From assembly GCA_965117015.1 (NCBI GenBank), contig OZ220747.1, forward strand, positions 1,736,001-1,800,000: DNA of 64,000 nt, written 5' to 3'. The notes beneath the pieces were generated by a model. The model was not told the DNA's origin and did not search any database. It saw only the letters and a list, made by a program, of their open reading frames with translations. This DNA is from Aldehydirespirator sp965117015 (lineage in GTDB: Bacteria; Actinomycetota; Acidimicrobiia; Acidimicrobiales; Aldehydirespiratoraceae). Position 1 is the first letter of the stretch, and each line of letters begins with the position of its first letter. Below, one piece after another: positions 8,205 to 16,855 of this stretch. A program made the position numbers and the translations under genes.

Positions 8205-8867
8205 TCAACGCGACACCTCGTGACGGACCATCCGGAGCACCTCTTCCACCGCGTCCTCGACCGGCTGCGAGAAGCCCCAGCCGAACTCGCTCTCGGCCGG
8301 CTCCACCTCGATGACCACCGTGTCGTCGGGGAGCGCGTTCCAATGCCGGCAGACGGCCAGCGTGTGGTCCAGGTCGACTATGCCCCCCACCGCCTCACCC
8401 AGCCGGTCGTGCACCTCGCCGGGGTCAGGATCAGGCAGCTCCGACAGCGCGTAGCGCCGGATCGTTCCGGGAGGTCCGGTGCCCCGGGGCATGCAGCCCA
8501 GCAGAACCACCCGCCCGGGCTGCAGTTCCTGCAGGCGGTGCATGACGCGGTGCGCCGCGTACGACAGGTCCTCCAGCACCACGCCGTCGGGCCATCGGAG
8601 CGTCGCGGCCCGGGCCAGCCAGTTCGTGCCGAAGTCCAGGTCGCGCAGCCATGGGAGGCCGATGCCTCCCACCAGGGTGCAGCCCGGACCCGCCTCGCCC
8701 CGGCCGGGCTTCACCTGGGCGCCGGGACCCAGCAGGATGTCCAGCACCTCGTCGCGCTCGGGCCACGGTCCCGAGACCTCCCCGGGGTCTGCGCCCGCGG
8801 GGGTGTCGATGGGCGGTGTCGCCGCGGTTGGAGGATTGTGGGGAGCGCCGTCCTGTGCGGCCCGCAT
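8205..8867 (-). CDS. Divergent M52-like hydrogenase maturation protease
   Basis: This 220-residue protein has a Pro-rich N-terminal 60 residues and then an M52-like fold. LVGGIGLPWLRDLDFG stands where the family has GxGNxLxxDDGxG, followed by VVLLGCMPRGTGPPGTIRRY, VDLDHTLAVCRHW (candidate metal His) and a C-terminal ESEFGWGFSQPVEDAVEEVL that matches other actinobacterial proteases. It starts one base into the large-subunit stop (TGATG), directly after its presumed substrate. Asn and one Asp of the motif are lost, so either it has altered specificity or it is a chaperone-like relative. A canonical protease lies three genes further on. Confidence 0.7.
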   Translation of the reverse strand: MRAAQDGAPHNPPTAATPPIDTPAGADPGEVSGPWPERDEVLDILLGPGAQVKPGRGEAGPGCTLVGGIGLPWLRDLDFGTNWLARAATLRWPDGVVLEDLSYAAHRVMHRLQELQPGRVVLLGCMPRGTGPPGTIRRYALSELPDPDPGEVHDRLGEAVGGIVDLDHTLAVCRHWNALPDDTVVIEVEPAESEFGWGFSQPVEDAVEEVLRMVRHEVSR

Positions 8868-10771
8868 CACTCCAGTGTGCACCCGCACGAGTTGACCTCG
8901 CGGGTTATGACCCCCCGTCCCGTGTCCATGTGCGTGGTGCACGGCATGCAGGGATCGAAGCTGCGGATCGTCCGCAGGATGTCGATGCCCTTGATGTCGT
9001 CGTCGCCGACGCTCTCCAGGATCGGCGTTCCCATGATGGCCTGCTCGTAGGGCCCGGGATTGCCGAACGGGTCCTGCGGCGAGGCGTTCCATGTGGACGG
9101 CGTGTTGATCTGGTAGTTCAGCAGCCGACCCTTGTCCATGTGCATGTGGTGGGTCAGATAGCCCCGCCCGGCCTCCCAGAAGCCGGCCGACACCCGCTCG
9201 TCGCGGGGGACCTTGAACGGGGTCGACACCCTGGTCTCGCCCTTGCGCCAGTACTCGAAGGCCTGCATCAGGCAGATCATCCCGATGGCCGCGGTGAAAG
9301 CCACCCCGTAGGCCCGGCCCCGGTTCCGCTCGAAGGCGTTCAGCTTGGCGGGCACCCTCCAGAACAGCTCGGTCTCGGGCAGATCGTGGGCGGGCAGCAG
9401 CATGCGCAGCCCGTCGCCGGTGGCCTCTATGTAGGGGTTGTCGGGCAGCTGTTGGGCCATAGCGGTGGTCCACATGCGCCCGTACACGCCGGTCTCCATG
9501 GAGGTGCGGTCCCAACGGGGGGCGGTGGCCCAGGAGTACTTCTCCTTGAAGTTCTTGCCCTCCGGGCGGGGGATGGTCTCCTTGTTCCAGGCGTGGTAGG
9601 GCGACAGCGGGTTGCCCAGAGCGTCGGTGGGGAACGCCACGCTGCCGCTGCCGTTGCCATTGCCGTTGGTGGTCCAGTCCTCGTAGTAGGAGTGCTCGAC
9701 GAACTCCTCGATGCCCATGTTGATCTCGGTGAGCTTGGTGGTGAGGAGCTCGCCCTCCTTGATGATCCCGGGCGCCGAGTAGCGGGCCTGACCCCAGGCG
9801 TCGATGTTGGCGTAGGTGGCGTCGTAGACCTCGAGGTCGTCCCAGATGCCTGTCTGGATCAGGTTCGAGGGTCGCAGGCCCACGTCGGAGTAGGCGGGGT
9901 TGGCCTCCAGGAAGAAGTCGCAGATGTCGTCCCAGATCCCGGCCAGCCGCTTGGCGTAGTCGAAGATCAGTCCGAGGTTGGCGTAGTACTCGTTGAAGGT
10001 CGTGGTGCTGACGGTGGTGGACACGCCGCCAGGCACGAGCGTCGACGGGTGCGGGTACTTCCCGTACATCAGCGTGCACATCTTGCGGGCGATGCGGGTG
10101 TACTCGAGGGACTCGAGGTAGATGGACCCCTCCAGCGGGTTGAGGGCGTCCATGATGTCCTTGATGGTGACGTAACCGTGGACGTCGGCGTGCGGGGCCA
10201 GCGTCTTGGAGGCCAGTTCCACCAACTCGGGGTTGGTGACCGACACGATGGCCGTCGAGTAGTCGGGTCCGGCCAGCAGGCCCAGATGCAGCGGGTGGTC
10301 GTAGAACATCTCAGCCACCTCGCCCAGGTTGCGCACGCACACGCCGAGGGGTGGGGGCTGGATCCCGAAGGCCATCTCGATGGCCAGCGACGACACCGAG
10401 GCGTGCACGCCACCGCACACCCCGCAGGCGCGCGACGAGATGTCGATGGCGTCTCGGGGATCGCGGCCCTTCAGGATGATCTCGTAGCCCCGGAACAGCA
10501 TCGCCATGGAGTGGGCCTCCACTGCGGTACGGGTCTCGAGGTCGAGGACGGTGTGGACGGCCAGCGCCCCCGCGACCCGGGTCACCGGGTCGATGCTCCA
10601 TTCCCGCAGCCGGGGCGGTGCGGCCAGTGCTCCCGCGCTGCGCCGGTTTAGCGCGCCGCGGACGTAGTCCCGAGGCTCGGCCACCGCGACCGCGTACGGG
10701 TCGTTGATGCCGTCAACCAGGCGGGCCTTGCCGCTGTCGTCGAATTCAATGGGCAGGTTCTTGAAACACAT
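8867..10771 (-). CDS. [NiFe] hydrogenase large subunit, actinobacterial uptake type
   Basis: This 634-residue catalytic subunit binds the NiFe(CN)2CO centre through two CxxC pairs: the L1 motif RACGVCGGVH (residues 114-123) and the L2 motif DPCMPCTTH (606-614). The 20 residues after H614 are the extension removed at maturation and contain an unusual CGC. Sequence around L1 (MLFRGYEIILKGRDPRDA), HPSTLVPGGV, and DPLGNP-like and KYSW segments resembles, from memory, group 1h (Hhy) high-affinity hydrogenases. The L1 reads ACGVCGG rather than ICGICGDNH, so it may be a sister subgroup. It follows the small subunit by 6 bp. Confidence 0.92.
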   Translation of the reverse strand: MCFKNLPIEFDDSGKARLVDGINDPYAVAVAEPRDYVRGALNRRSAGALAAPPRLREWSIDPVTRVAGALAVHTVLDLETRTAVEAHSMAMLFRGYEIILKGRDPRDAIDISSRACGVCGGVHASVSSLAIEMAFGIQPPPLGVCVRNLGEVAEMFYDHPLHLGLLAGPDYSTAIVSVTNPELVELASKTLAPHADVHGYVTIKDIMDALNPLEGSIYLESLEYTRIARKMCTLMYGKYPHPSTLVPGGVSTTVSTTTFNEYYANLGLIFDYAKRLAGIWDDICDFFLEANPAYSDVGLRPSNLIQTGIWDDLEVYDATYANIDAWGQARYSAPGIIKEGELLTTKLTEINMGIEEFVEHSYYEDWTTNGNGNGSGSVAFPTDALGNPLSPYHAWNKETIPRPEGKNFKEKYSWATAPRWDRTSMETGVYGRMWTTAMAQQLPDNPYIEATGDGLRMLLPAHDLPETELFWRVPAKLNAFERNRGRAYGVAFTAAIGMICLMQAFEYWRKGETRVSTPFKVPRDERVSAGFWEAGRGYLTHHMHMDKGRLLNYQINTPSTWNASPQDPFGNPGPYEQAIMGTPILESVGDDDIKGIDILRTIRSFDPCMPCTTHMDTGRGVITREVNSCGCTLE

Positions 10772-10777
10772 GGCCGA

Positions 10778-12013
<1,236 letters not shown>

Positions 12014-12056
12014 GAGCGAAGCCTCCTGCAAGTCGGGGGTGCTACCGACGAGACCG

Positions 12057-12062
12057 ATACTA
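12057..12062 (-). promoter_or_regulatory. Candidate -10 box of hydrogenase operon
   Basis: The reverse strand reads TAGTAT 4 bp downstream of the palindromic operator, about 44 bp before the small-subunit GTG. No separate -35 is visible because the palindrome occupies that position. Confidence 0.4.
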
Positions 12063-12066
12063 CACA

Positions 12067-12087
12067 CTAGGTGCGAATCGCATCTAG
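12067..12087. promoter_or_regulatory. 21-bp palindromic operator, copy 1
   Basis: The sequence is CTAGGTGCGA, one centre base, TCGCATCTAG; nine of ten positions pair as an inverted repeat. It lies between the divergent hydrogenase operon and the plus-strand small-membrane-protein/hyp operon. Near-identical palindromes occur at 29775-29795 and, weaker, at 22297-22317. Placement over the -35 region suggests a dimeric regulator; the PadR protein encoded at 13295 is the nearest candidate. Confidence 0.65.
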
Positions 12088-12114
12088 CAGAGGCGTTGGG
12101 TTAGGCTGCCGACC

Positions 12115-12369
12115 ATGTCGACAGGATGGGTCGTCGGATACTTGATCGGGGGCGTTCTGATCCTGGCCGTGGTCGTGCTGTTGCTGCTGATGATCCGCGG
12201 CGCTCACGGGGCCGCGGTCAAGGCTGAGGCGATCCTGGCCGCGCTGGAGGAGTCCCGCGACAACACCGCTCCGCTCTGGGCGGTCAACGACGTGAACTCG
12301 GCGATAGAGCGGATCACCGCGGGGGCGGGCGCGGTCCGGGAGCATCTCGCCTCGAAGAACGGGGGCTGA
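12115..12369 (+). CDS. Small single-pass membrane protein, hyp operon
   Basis: This 84-residue product has an N-terminal hydrophobic helix (WVVGYLIGGVLILAVVVLLLLMI) followed by a soluble, mostly helical 55-residue tail. No known domain is recognised. It is the first gene of the operon divergent from the hydrogenase, 28 bp after the palindromic operator, and is followed after 2 bp by another small membrane protein. Together the three may form a membrane platform linking a cytoplasmic hydrogenase to the quinone pool, but that is inference. Confidence 0.75.
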   Translation: MSTGWVVGYLIGGVLILAVVVLLLLMIRGAHGAAVKAEAILAALEESRDNTAPLWAVNDVNSAIERITAGAGAVREHLASKNGG

Positions 12370-12371
12370 CG

Positions 12372-12647
12372 ATGAGTACCAACGCGCTCTGGTGGCTGAC
12401 CCTGGCTCTGGGTCTGGTGGTCTGCCTGGTGGCGGTGTTGCTGCTGCAGATCTTCTACCGCAAGGTGCGCCGCATCGAGTCGGGCGCAGACGCCATCTGG
12501 GAGACGGGCAAGCAGGTGGCCCGCAACACGGCCACCACCTGGATGCTGCATCAGACCACCGTCCGCCTGGACGTCTTCACCGAGGAGGCGCTCAAGCACG
12601 ACGCCTTCCTTGACGAGGCTCTGGCCCAAGCGGGAGGAGACGACTGA
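12372..12647 (+). CDS. Small single-pass membrane protein, hyp operon
   Basis: This 91-residue product has one N-terminal membrane helix (LWWLTLALGLVVCLVAVLLL) and a charged helical tail ending in an acidic patch. Family not recognised. Its stop overlaps the next gene's start by one base (TGATG). It is distinct in sequence from its two neighbours but has the same architecture. Confidence 0.75.
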   Translation: MSTNALWWLTLALGLVVCLVAVLLLQIFYRKVRRIESGADAIWETGKQVARNTATTWMLHQTTVRLDVFTEEALKHDAFLDEALAQAGGDD

Positions 12648-12910
12648 TGCGGACTCTCCTGATCGTGCTGACGGTGGTCGAGATCGTGGTCTTCGTCGGG
12701 GCTCTCGCGGTGTACCTGATCGTCATCGCCCGCTCGCTCCGGCGCATCTCGCAGTCTCTGGGCAAGGTCACCTTCGGAGTGCGGGCCATCGAGACCCAGT
12801 GCGCGTCCGTCGGTCCTTCGGTCACCCGGGTGAACGAGCAGTTGACCGTCATCGCCGGCGCGCTCGAAGGTGTGTCGGCCAAGGCCGAGCGCCTCGGCGC
12901 CGGATCGTGA
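12647..12910 (+). CDS. Small membrane protein with SLGKxTFGVR motif
   Basis: This 87-residue product has one N-terminal helix (LLIVLTVVEIVVFVGALAVYLIVIA) and a coiled-coil-like tail that may be membrane-proximal. The segment SLGKVTFGVRAIE is nearly repeated (SLGKITFGVRSIA) in the protein at 30100-30360, so the two are paralogues in two operons that carry the same operator. Function unknown. The stop overlaps the GTG of the next gene. Confidence 0.75.
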   Translation: MRTLLIVLTVVEIVVFVGALAVYLIVIARSLRRISQSLGKVTFGVRAIETQCASVGPSVTRVNEQLTVIAGALEGVSAKAERLGAGS

Positions 12911-13305
12911 GCACACCGGCGGCGTCACCAAAGTCCGGCGCGCTGGCTGCCCTCTACTGGCGCAGCGAGATCCTCCAGGTCATGTACTGGCTTCGGGGCG
13001 AGGGGTTCGGCGATGTGGTCGACCCCGGCCTCATCGAGCGCTTCCTCGGGGTGGACGCAGCCATCGGCATGACGTATCTCGACCGCCTCGTCGATGAGGG
13101 CTACCTGGTGCGCGACGGCGACTGGTTCGCGCTGTCGGAGTTCGGCCTGGCGCGGGGCGCCCGCGAGTTCCAGGATGCCTTCGCCGACCTGACCAAGCCC
13201 GCCCACGGCGAGTGCAGCGACGACTGCTGGTGCCACGCCTCCGTCGACGAGGCCGAGGCCTGCCTCGCGCAACGCCTGGACCACGGCCACGATCATGCCC
13301 ACTGA
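12907..13305 (+). CDS. Winged-helix-like protein with Cys/His C-terminus
   Basis: This 132-residue protein starts at GTG in a GTGA overlap. Residues about 15-80 look like a winged helix (LQVMYWLRGEGFGDVVD, MTYLDRLVDEGYLVRDGDWFALSEFG), and the C-terminus holds HGECSDDCWCHASVDEAEAC and ends in HGHDHAH. The clustered Cys/His suggests metal binding, possibly nickel or Fe-S sensing. It overlaps the PadR gene by 11 bp, so two DNA-binding-type proteins are made side by side. It could be a regulator or a HypA-like metal-binding factor; the sequence does not decide. Confidence 0.65.
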   Translation: MSTPAASPKSGALAALYWRSEILQVMYWLRGEGFGDVVDPGLIERFLGVDAAIGMTYLDRLVDEGYLVRDGDWFALSEFGLARGAREFQDAFADLTKPAHGECSDDCWCHASVDEAEACLAQRLDHGHDHAH

Positions 13306-13648
13306 GGCGGGTGACGGGCTCCCGCGGCGGTTCCTGCCCGCGTTCCTGCTCCTCAGCCTGGAACGCGACGGCACGTCCTACGGCTACGAGCTCTACGAGA
13401 CGGTGAAGTCCCTGGGGCTGTCGGTGGACCTCGCCGCTGTCTACCGCGGGCTGCGGACCATGCAGCAGCGCGGTCTGGTCTCCTCGCAGTGGGTCTCCTC
13501 ACTCTCCGGGCCCGACCGGCGCCTCTACGCGCTCACCGACTCCGGACGGCACGGCGCCCGAGCCGCGGCCGCCGAGTTGGCCGCCGTGAGCGACGGCCTC
13601 ATCGCCGCCCTGGATTACTTCGACACGCCTGACCGCTCTCGCACATGA
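13295..13648 (+). CDS. PadR-family transcriptional regulator
   Basis: This 117-residue protein has the PadR winged-helix pattern: FLLLSLERDGTSYGYELYETV, then YRGLRTMQQRGLVSSQW and a DRRLYALTDSGR wing. It lacks a long dimerisation helix, as in short PadR members. It is encoded between the winged-helix protein and the CooC-like ATPase, overlapping both. Its likely target is the CTAGATGC-type palindrome upstream of its own operon and of two others in the window; this is inference from location. Confidence 0.85.
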   Translation: MPTEAGDGLPRRFLPAFLLLSLERDGTSYGYELYETVKSLGLSVDLAAVYRGLRTMQQRGLVSSQWVSSLSGPDRRLYALTDSGRHGARAAAAELAAVSDGLIAALDYFDTPDRSRT

Positions 13649-14415
13649 GGATCGCGGTCGCAGGCAAGGGCGGCGCCGGCAAGACCACCATCTGCGCGAC
13701 CGCGGCCCGGCTGATGGCCAGGTCGGGCCGGCGCGTGGTGGCCATCGACGGCGACACCAATCCCAACCTGCACGCAGCCATCGGGGTCGACGCCGCCGAT
13801 GTGGCGCCGTTCCTGCCCCCTTCGCTGGTGTCGCGCCGCTTCGACGGACCGAGGCTGACGGCCCCGGTGGACGAGGTTCTCGACCAGCACAGCGCGCTGG
13901 CGCCCGACGGCGTGCGCCTCGTGCGCATGGGCATGCCCCAGCACGCCGACGAGGGCTGCATGTGCTCCGCGCACGCCACCGTGAGCGCCTTCCTGGCCGA
14001 TCTGGGCGCCGCCTCCGGCACGGTCACATTGCTGGACCTCGAGGCATCCCCCGAGCATTTGAGCAGGGGGACGGCACGGCACTCCGACGTGCTGCTCCTC
14101 GTCGCCGAGCCCTACTACCGGTCGCTGGAGGCGGTGAGGTTGCAGGCTTCGCTGGCGGCGGAGACCTCCATCGGCCGGGTGGCGGTGGTGGCCAACAAGT
14201 GCCGTCAGCCCTCGGACTTCGACGCCATCGAGGAGTACTGCAGCCGGCACCGGCTGGAGCTGGCCGGTTCGGTGCCCTGGTCCGAGGCCGTGCTCGACGC
14301 GGACGCCGAGTCCCGGCCCCTGCTCGATCACACCCCCGGCGACGCCGTGGTGGCCGCGCTGGACGCACTGTTCTGTGCTCTCGTGGCCGGCCCGAGGGCG
14401 GAGGTCAAGGCCTGA
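13645..14415 (+). CDS. CooC/MinD-type P-loop ATPase 1
   Basis: This 256-residue ATPase has the deviant Walker A GKGGAGKTT (residues 7-15), VVAIDGDTNPNL, a Walker B-like LLDLEAS and VVANKC. The CxC motif GCMCSAH (Cys105, Cys107) matches the dimer-interface metal site of CooC, the nickel-insertion ATPase of CO dehydrogenase. No CODH gene is in the window; instead it is sandwiched between PadR and hypC, so it probably serves hydrogenase nickel delivery, perhaps replacing HypB. It overlaps both neighbours (ATGA, TGATG). Confidence 0.85.
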   Translation: MRIAVAGKGGAGKTTICATAARLMARSGRRVVAIDGDTNPNLHAAIGVDAADVAPFLPPSLVSRRFDGPRLTAPVDEVLDQHSALAPDGVRLVRMGMPQHADEGCMCSAHATVSAFLADLGAASGTVTLLDLEASPEHLSRGTARHSDVLLLVAEPYYRSLEAVRLQASLAAETSIGRVAVVANKCRQPSDFDAIEEYCSRHRLELAGSVPWSEAVLDADAESRPLLDHTPGDAVVAALDALFCALVAGPRAEVKA

Positions 14416-14684
14416 TGTGCGTCGGGATTCCCGCCCAGGTGGTCGAGTTGGGGTCCTCGGGTGCCCATACGGCCATCGTCGATGTGGAGGGGGCGCAGCG
14501 GGAGGTCAACACCATCATGGTCGACGACGAGGGGCTGGCCGTCGGCGAGTGGGTGCTGCTGCACGTCGGGTTCGCCATGTCGAAGATAGATGCGGCCGAG
14601 GCGGCCGAGACGCTGGCGTTCATGCGGGAGCTGGGATCGGTGTACGACGACGAGATCGAGGCCTTCAGCAGCGACCTGCCATGA
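14415..14684 (+). CDS. hypC: HypC hydrogenase maturation chaperone
   Basis: This 89-residue protein begins MCVGIPAQVVEL, the HypC signature whose Cys2 ligates the Fe(CN)2CO unit and the large-subunit precursor. The rest, HVGFAMSKIDAAEAAETL, also fits. It works with HypD in assembling the Fe ligand set and hands it to the large subunit. It shares one base with the CooC-like gene and overlaps the SIS-domain gene by ATGA. Confidence 0.95.
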   Translation: MCVGIPAQVVELGSSGAHTAIVDVEGAQREVNTIMVDDEGLAVGEWVLLHVGFAMSKIDAAEAAETLAFMRELGSVYDDEIEAFSSDLP

Positions 14685-15727
14685 CCGGGGTGTCTCAGCC
14701 GGCGATCGACTGCGGTCATGACCCGGTCGAGGCTGCGATGTGGCTGGCCCGGGCCTTCACTGCGGGGCGCCGGTTGTGCGTGTGGGCGCCCGGCGCGCCC
14801 GACCATGCGCACCACGTGGCCGTGGAGTTCGTCCATCCCGTCGTGGCCGGCACTCACCCCCTGGCCGCGACGGTGGCGGAGACCGAGGCCGCGGCCCACG
14901 CCTCGGCGGACGCCACACTGGTCATAGGGGGCAACGGGGGGTCCGCGGACCTGTTCATCTCGTCGGGTCAGCCCGACACCGCCATCGTTCTCAGCTACCA
15001 CGTTCTGTGGGAGCTGGTCCAGGTCGCGCTCGAGCATCCCGGCCTCGTCGGCAGCGCCGCCGCGGCCGGCGGGGACTCGACCGGCTTCCTGTATCCGTTC
15101 CTCGACGCGGCCGAGCAGGACGAGGCTTCGTTGCGCGAGTCGCTGCGGGCGTCGGCCGGCGCCAAGGTCCAGGAGTCCGAGAGGCTGGCTCAGGAGTCGC
15201 TGGAGTCGAACCGGGCCGTGCTGGCGCAGGCCGGCGCGGCGGTCGGGCGGTCGGTCGGGGCCGGCGGCCGGGTGCTGACCATGGGCAACGGCGGCAGCGC
15301 CACCGACGCGGCCCGGCTGGCTCGGGTGCTTCGCTCGCGGGGCATCCCGGCCGAGTCGCTCTCCGCCGACTATGCCGTAGCCACCGCGCTGGCCAACGAT
15401 CTCGGCGCGGAGCGGATCTTCTCCCGCCAGCTCGACGCCTTCGCACGACGCGGCGACGTGCTGGTGGGATGCAGCACCAGCGGCGCGTCCCGGAACCTGC
15501 TGGCCGCCTTCGACCGGGCTGTGGACATGGGCCTGGTGACGGTGGGACTCAGCGGCTACGGGGGAGGGGCTTTCACCGGCCAGGCGAGCGTGCACCACAA
15601 CCTCGTCGTACAGTCGATGTCGGTGCACCGGATCCAGGAGGCCCAGGCCGCGCTGATGAGCGCGCTGTGCGAGCAAGCCGCGGGCGCGCTCGTGACCACC
15701 GGCCGGGCCTCGGAGGCGACGCCGTGA
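14681..15727 (+). CDS. SIS-domain protein of hyp operon
   Basis: This 348-residue protein has a C-terminal SIS (sugar isomerase) domain of the GmhA/phosphoheptose-isomerase type from about residue 165. Its markers are LTMGNGGSATDAARLARVLRSRG, SADYAVATALANDLGAERIFSRQL and LVGCSTSGASRNLLAAF. The N-terminal half is a second, weaker SIS-like fold (LVIGGNGGSADLFISSG). From memory, such proteins are encoded in group 1h hydrogenase clusters. The sugar substrate and any link to cofactor assembly are unknown. Coupled to hypC and hypD by overlaps. Confidence 0.8.
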   Translation: MTGVSQPAIDCGHDPVEAAMWLARAFTAGRRLCVWAPGAPDHAHHVAVEFVHPVVAGTHPLAATVAETEAAAHASADATLVIGGNGGSADLFISSGQPDTAIVLSYHVLWELVQVALEHPGLVGSAAAAGGDSTGFLYPFLDAAEQDEASLRESLRASAGAKVQESERLAQESLESNRAVLAQAGAAVGRSVGAGGRVLTMGNGGSATDAARLARVLRSRGIPAESLSADYAVATALANDLGAERIFSRQLDAFARRGDVLVGCSTSGASRNLLAAFDRAVDMGLVTVGLSGYGGGAFTGQASVHHNLVVQSMSVHRIQEAQAALMSALCEQAAGALVTTGRASEATP

Positions 15728-16851
15728 AGTACGTCGACGAGTTCCGGGACCCGCAGGCGGCCCGCCACCTGCTGGCCGACATCGCCGAGGCCGCCGCCGG
15801 CCAGCCGCCCCGGAAGTTCATGGAGGTCTGCGGGGGTCACACCCACGCCATCTACCGGCACGGCATCGAGGCCCTGCTGCCGGCCAGCATCGAGCTCATC
15901 CACGGGCCGGGCTGCCCGGTGTGCGTCATCCCGATGGGCCGTGTCGACGACGCCGTGGCCGTGGCCTGCGCCGAGGGCGTGACCATGTGCTGCTTCGGCG
16001 ACATGATGCGGGTGCCGGGCGGTGAGTCGACCCTGCTGGAGGCCAAGGCGCGCGGCGCCGACGTCCGCGTCGTCTACTCGCCGCTGGACGCGCTCGCTCT
16101 CGCCGAGCGGCTCCCCGACCGCCAGGTCGTGTTCCTCGCGGTCGGGTTCGAGACCACCGCACCGTCCACCGCGGTCACACTCCTGCAAGCCCGCGAACGC
16201 GACGTCGACAACTTCAGCGTCTTCTGCAACCACGTCACCATCGTCCCGCCGCTGAAGGCCATCCTCGACTCGCCGGGGCTGGACCTCGACGGCTTCCTGG
16301 GCCCCGGTCACGTCTCAACCGTGATCGGCACCCATCCGTACCGGTTCGTGCCCGAGCAGTACGGCCGGCCCCTGGTCACCGCCGGCTTCGAGCCGGTGGA
16401 CATCCTCCAGGCAGTGCTGATGCTGCTTCGGCAGCTCGCCGAGGACCGCTGCGAGGTCGAGAACCAGTACAGGCGGGTGGTGTCCGGCACCGGCAACAGC
16501 CGGGCGCTGGGACTGCTGCGCGAGGTGTTCGTGGTCAGGCCGCACTTCGAGTGGAGGGGTCTCGGGTTCATCGCTCAGAGCGCTCTCGCGATCGCGCCCG
16601 AGTTCGCGCCGTGGGACGCCGAGTTGCGCTACGAGGTGCCCGGCGTGCGGGTCGCCGATCCGAAGGCATGCCAGTGCGGCGAGGTGCTCAAGGGAGCGCT
16701 GCGGCCCTGGGAGTGCAAGGTCTTCGGCACGGCCTGCACCCCCGAGACGCCGATCGGCACCTGCATGGTGTCTTCGGAGGGCGCCTGCGCGGCCTACTAC
16801 AACTACGGGCGGTACTCGAGCCGGACTCGCATCCCGGTCCACGCCACCTGA
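15724..16851 (+). CDS. hypD: HypD hydrogenase maturation Fe-S protein
   Basis: This 375-residue scaffold holds the Fe(CN)2CO intermediate with HypC. Conserved segments are FMEVCGGHTHAIYRHGI, IHGPGCPVCVIP, FGDMMRVPG and VGFETTAPSTA. The C-terminal 4Fe-4S region contains CQCGEVLKG, WECKVFGTAC and IGTCMVSSEGACAAYYNYG. Length is normal. The GTG start overlaps the SIS-gene stop (GTGA). hypE follows after 4 bp. Confidence 0.96.
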   Translation: MKYVDEFRDPQAARHLLADIAEAAAGQPPRKFMEVCGGHTHAIYRHGIEALLPASIELIHGPGCPVCVIPMGRVDDAVAVACAEGVTMCCFGDMMRVPGGESTLLEAKARGADVRVVYSPLDALALAERLPDRQVVFLAVGFETTAPSTAVTLLQARERDVDNFSVFCNHVTIVPPLKAILDSPGLDLDGFLGPGHVSTVIGTHPYRFVPEQYGRPLVTAGFEPVDILQAVLMLLRQLAEDRCEVENQYRRVVSGTGNSRALGLLREVFVVRPHFEWRGLGFIAQSALAIAPEFAPWDAELRYEVPGVRVADPKACQCGEVLKGALRPWECKVFGTACTPETPIGTCMVSSEGACAAYYNYGRYSSRTRIPVHAT

Positions 16852-16855
16852 CCTG

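Noticed and set aside
8104..8343. Collagen-like Gly-Pro protein between protease 2 and NifU
   Set aside because: It is an alternative frame of the protease end plus a 9-bp tandem repeat; no start site.
8606..8614. Selenocysteine in the hydrogenase large subunit
   Set aside because: The L2 motif is encoded as an ordinary DPCMPCTTH with both Cys codons; no in-frame TGA occurs in the gene.
8651..10651. 666-codon plus-strand ORF across the large subunit
   Set aside because: Antisense shadow of the hydrogenase large subunit with Gly/Val/His-rich composition.
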